Below, piece by piece: positions 4,881 to 5,918 of a DNA stretch of 5,918 nucleotides. The first letter of the stretch is position 1. Every line of letters begins with the position of its first letter. This DNA comes from Bacillota bacterium (GTDB taxonomy: Bacteria; Bacillota; UBA4882; UBA8346), in contig JAEWZY010000017.1 in the NCBI GenBank assembly GCA_023394955.1, positions 1 to 5,918 of the forward strand, given 5' to 3'. The notes beneath the pieces are model-generated. The model was not told the origin of the DNA and searched no databases. It saw only the letters and a list, made by a program, of their open reading frames with translations. The position numbers and the translations under genes are program-made.

Positions 4881-5045
4881 CGCCGCCGGAACAGTGGGCC
4901 ATCAAAAATTCAAAAGTGATGTTTGTAGTTTGACAACAACCATCCTTACCTTACCACAATCATTTGCATTACTTTGCATTACACAGTATGTATAGCATTA
5001 ACAAAACAAAAATCCCCCACTTCACCAAAAGTAGAGGATCTTATA

Positions 5046-5525
5046 TCACTTCACATCCCTAAACGCCATCTCCAGTTGCCTTTCCATCCAATGCCGCGTC
5101 TTCTCATCCCCATGATTCCAAGTATCTATCACATACCGCAAATACTTCGCCACCTCATCCGGTATGCCCGAATCCAACATCTTATTCAATCCCGCCAGCG
5201 CCTTAACATCCCCAAACTCCTGGGACTTCAACAAATTAACGATCCCAGCGGCCATCTTCTCTTTGCCCAAAAGTTCAATTCCTCTTGATAAATAACTCTC
5301 TGGAGAAATCCACATGTCCTCTTCTCCAGTCTTAATCCAGTTAGGATTAGCGGCAAATCTATCTTTAAGCGCATTCAAAAAAGCATTCGATGGTGGTAAC
5401 AGATCTTTTTCAATCTTAGAAATATTACCCCGGCTCATACCAATTATTTCGCCCAGCTTTTCCTGTGTATATCCAAAGTATTCACGGAATTGTTTTACTC
5501 TTTCTCCAATAGTTAAATGTTTCAT
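5046..5525 (-). CDS. XRE-family transcriptional regulator (phage-repressor-like)
   Basis: This encodes a 159-residue cytoplasmic DNA-binding protein. Residues 6-62 form an HTH_3 domain: IGERVKQFREYFGYTQEKLGEI with recognition helix MSRGNISKIE. It is followed by the NPNWIKTGEEDMW motif seen after the HTH of many phage-type repressors of Bacillota. Residues 75-159 are mainly helical, with no S24/LexA-type peptidase, so induction by self-cleavage is unlikely. The ATG at 5525 is preceded by AGAGG at 11 bases, a modest ribosome site. Upstream is a divergent consensus promoter whose spacer is a perfect palindrome, the likely operator. No phage structural or integrase genes are in the window, so it may be a domesticated or orphan repressor. 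Confidence 0.85.
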   Translation of the reverse strand: MKHLTIGERVKQFREYFGYTQEKLGEIIGMSRGNISKIEKDLLPPSNAFLNALKDRFAANPNWIKTGEEDMWISPESYLSRGIELLGKEKMAAGIVNLLKSQEFGDVKALAGLNKMLDSGIPDEVAKYLRYVIDTWNHGDEKTRHWMERQLEMAFRDVK

Positions 5526-5540
5526 GAAGAACTTTACCTC

Positions 5541-5569
5541 TTGACATTAGTTCATAATGAACTTATAAT
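5541..5569 (+). promoter_or_regulatory. Perfect consensus sigma-A promoter, rightward
   Basis: TTGACA (5541-5546), a 17-bp spacer and TATAAT (5564-5569) match the consensus at all 12 positions. It points away from the XRE gene, with expected initiation near 5576, and reads into the right-hand structured repeat at 5621. No protein gene begins within the 340 bp to the window end, so the product is either RNA or a gene outside the window. Confidence 0.85.
5549..5563. promoter_or_regulatory. Palindromic operator in the promoter spacer
   Basis: AGTTCAT-A-ATGAACT is a perfect 15-bp palindrome filling most of the spacer between -35 and -10. A repressor bound here would block the rightward promoter, and the site is also 24 bp upstream of the XRE start codon, suiting autoregulation. 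Binding by this XRE protein is inferred from proximity. Confidence 0.7.
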
Positions 5570-5620
5570 TAAACTGGTAATAACTCCAAACTAAAACAAT
5601 CAATAACACCTAAAACAAAT

Positions 5621-5749
5621 CCTGTTTTCCGTGTTATCTGATTGCATACCGGACGAAAACGCCAAAACAAACTCAAAACCACTGACCACGGCCATCACTC
5701 CAGAATCAGTCGTTTTGCCGGGAACAAGCGTTTTCGTCCCCTAACTTTT
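5621..5749 (-). ncRNA. Candidate small structured RNA in the right repeat copy
   Basis: This is the counterpart of the candidate at 1-131, with transcription expected to start near 5749. Its 5' leader has CCTAA-AAG-TTAGG (5735-5750 region), absent from the left copy, before the nested stems. A leftward transcript here would be antisense to RNA from the strong rightward promoter at 5541-5569. No terminator is seen. Confidence 0.3.
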
Positions 5750-5755
5750 AGGAAT

Positions 5756-5784
5756 ATTATACCATGAGCGGCGCAGCCGCGCAA
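5756..5784 (-). promoter_or_regulatory. Leftward sigma-A-like promoter in the right repeat
   Basis: On the minus strand TTGCGC (5784-5779), 17 bp, then TATAAT (5761-5756): the same hexamers and spacing as in the left copy, although the spacer differs by several bases. Confidence 0.4.
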
Positions 5785-5918
5785 AGGGTAAAGGTAAAAC
5801 AAGCGTAAAGCGAAAATGGAAAAGCATTAACAAGATTTATTTCAATCTATATAATTGGGCCTTAGATCCTAACACATTACCGAATAACCGAAAAAGAGAA
5901 AGGATAAACAAACATCAT

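Larger units (their letters stand above)
4476..4905. repeat. Hairpin-rich repeat unit 3
   Basis: This is the second tandem copy, diverged from unit 2 but with the same order of blocks. Its GC hairpin is perfect here: CCCCGGC (4612-4618), loop CTCCCT, GCCGGGG (4625-4631), compared with one mismatch in unit 2. The stretch 4505-4595 is specific to this unit and holds nothing I recognise. The conserved tail CGCCGCCGGAAC(A)GTGGGCCATCA ends near 4905. From 4906 to 5040 I see only AT-rich intergenic DNA. Confidence 0.75.
5621..5794. repeat. Dispersed structured repeat, right copy (pairs with 1-176)
   Basis: This is homologous to 1-176. The outer arms GGACGAAAACGC (5651-5662) and GCGTTTTCGTCC (5728-5739) and inner arms AAAACCACTGA (5675-5685) and TCAGTCGTTTT (5706-5716) are preserved, while the right internal loop (5717-5727) and apical loop differ from the left copy. 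GC hairpin GCGGC/GCCGC (5768-5780) ends the structured part. The remaining 5795-5918 is AT-rich with no gene visible; AAAGGA lies about 15 bases before an AT at the window edge, so a coding start just outside is possible. Confidence 0.85.

Noticed and set aside
2730..4905. CRISPR array
   Set aside because: The repeated hairpins differ in sequence and spacing; there are no identical direct repeats with unique spacers and no cas genes.
1..5794. Composite transposon or integrative element bounded by the end repeats
   Set aside because: No transposase, integrase, tRNA target or target-site duplication is visible, so the repeats are reported only as repeats.

Overview
The window looks like an accessory, decaying stretch of a bacterial chromosome, most likely from the Bacillota (Clostridia-like). 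The main lineage clue is an intact Spo0E-family aspartyl-phosphate phosphatase (290-475), a family largely confined to endospore-forming Bacillota. A second, decayed copy lies near 3866-3928. Strong AGGAGG ribosome sites and a textbook TTGACA-N17-TATAAT promoter fit this, but the assignment is an inference from few markers.

Layout, left to right. (a) 1-176: a structured repeat that recurs at 5621-5794. Both copies carry the same nested stems and a leftward TTGCGC-N17-TATAAT promoter-like signal. (b) 290-475: the Spo0E-like gene. (c) 496-2614, minus strand: debris of a defence island. In transcription order it holds the C-terminal part of a large helicase-like protein fused to a MazG/COG4997-type NTP pyrophosphatase domain, then the last 47 codons of a type I methylase (hsdM), then an intact rhuM gene whose ATG overlaps the hsdM stop. 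No hsdS or hsdR is present. (d) 2730-2960: first copy of a dispersed hairpin-rich element. (e) 3142-3723: an AT-rich lipoprotein gene with its own promoter, strong RBS and an 18-bp-arm terminator-like hairpin. (f) 3866-3928: the spo0E remnant. (g) About 3960-4905: two more, diverged copies of the hairpin-rich element in tandem. (h) 5046-5525, minus strand: an XRE-family repressor, divergent from a consensus promoter whose spacer is a perfect 15-bp palindrome. (i) 5621-5794: second copy of the end repeat, followed by 124 bases without a recognisable gene.

The most interesting signal is in the three hairpin-rich elements. On the plus strand they carry about a dozen short stem-loops with different stems, nearly all with GGA in the loop (AGGAA, AGGAT, AGGAG, AGGAC, TGGA). 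That is the architecture of CsrA/RsmA-binding decoy RNAs (CsrB, RsmY/Z type), and one site (4259-4268) reads ACAAGGATGT, identical to the core of the published CsrA SELEX consensus. Each element ends in a hairpin whose stem is kept by compensatory changes. I propose a family of CsrA-sponge-like RNAs or mobile repeats. This is a sequence-level hypothesis; neither transcription nor CsrA binding is shown here.

A second, independent candidate is the end repeat, which may encode a small structured RNA read leftward. In the right-hand copy it would face the strong promoter controlled by the XRE operator.
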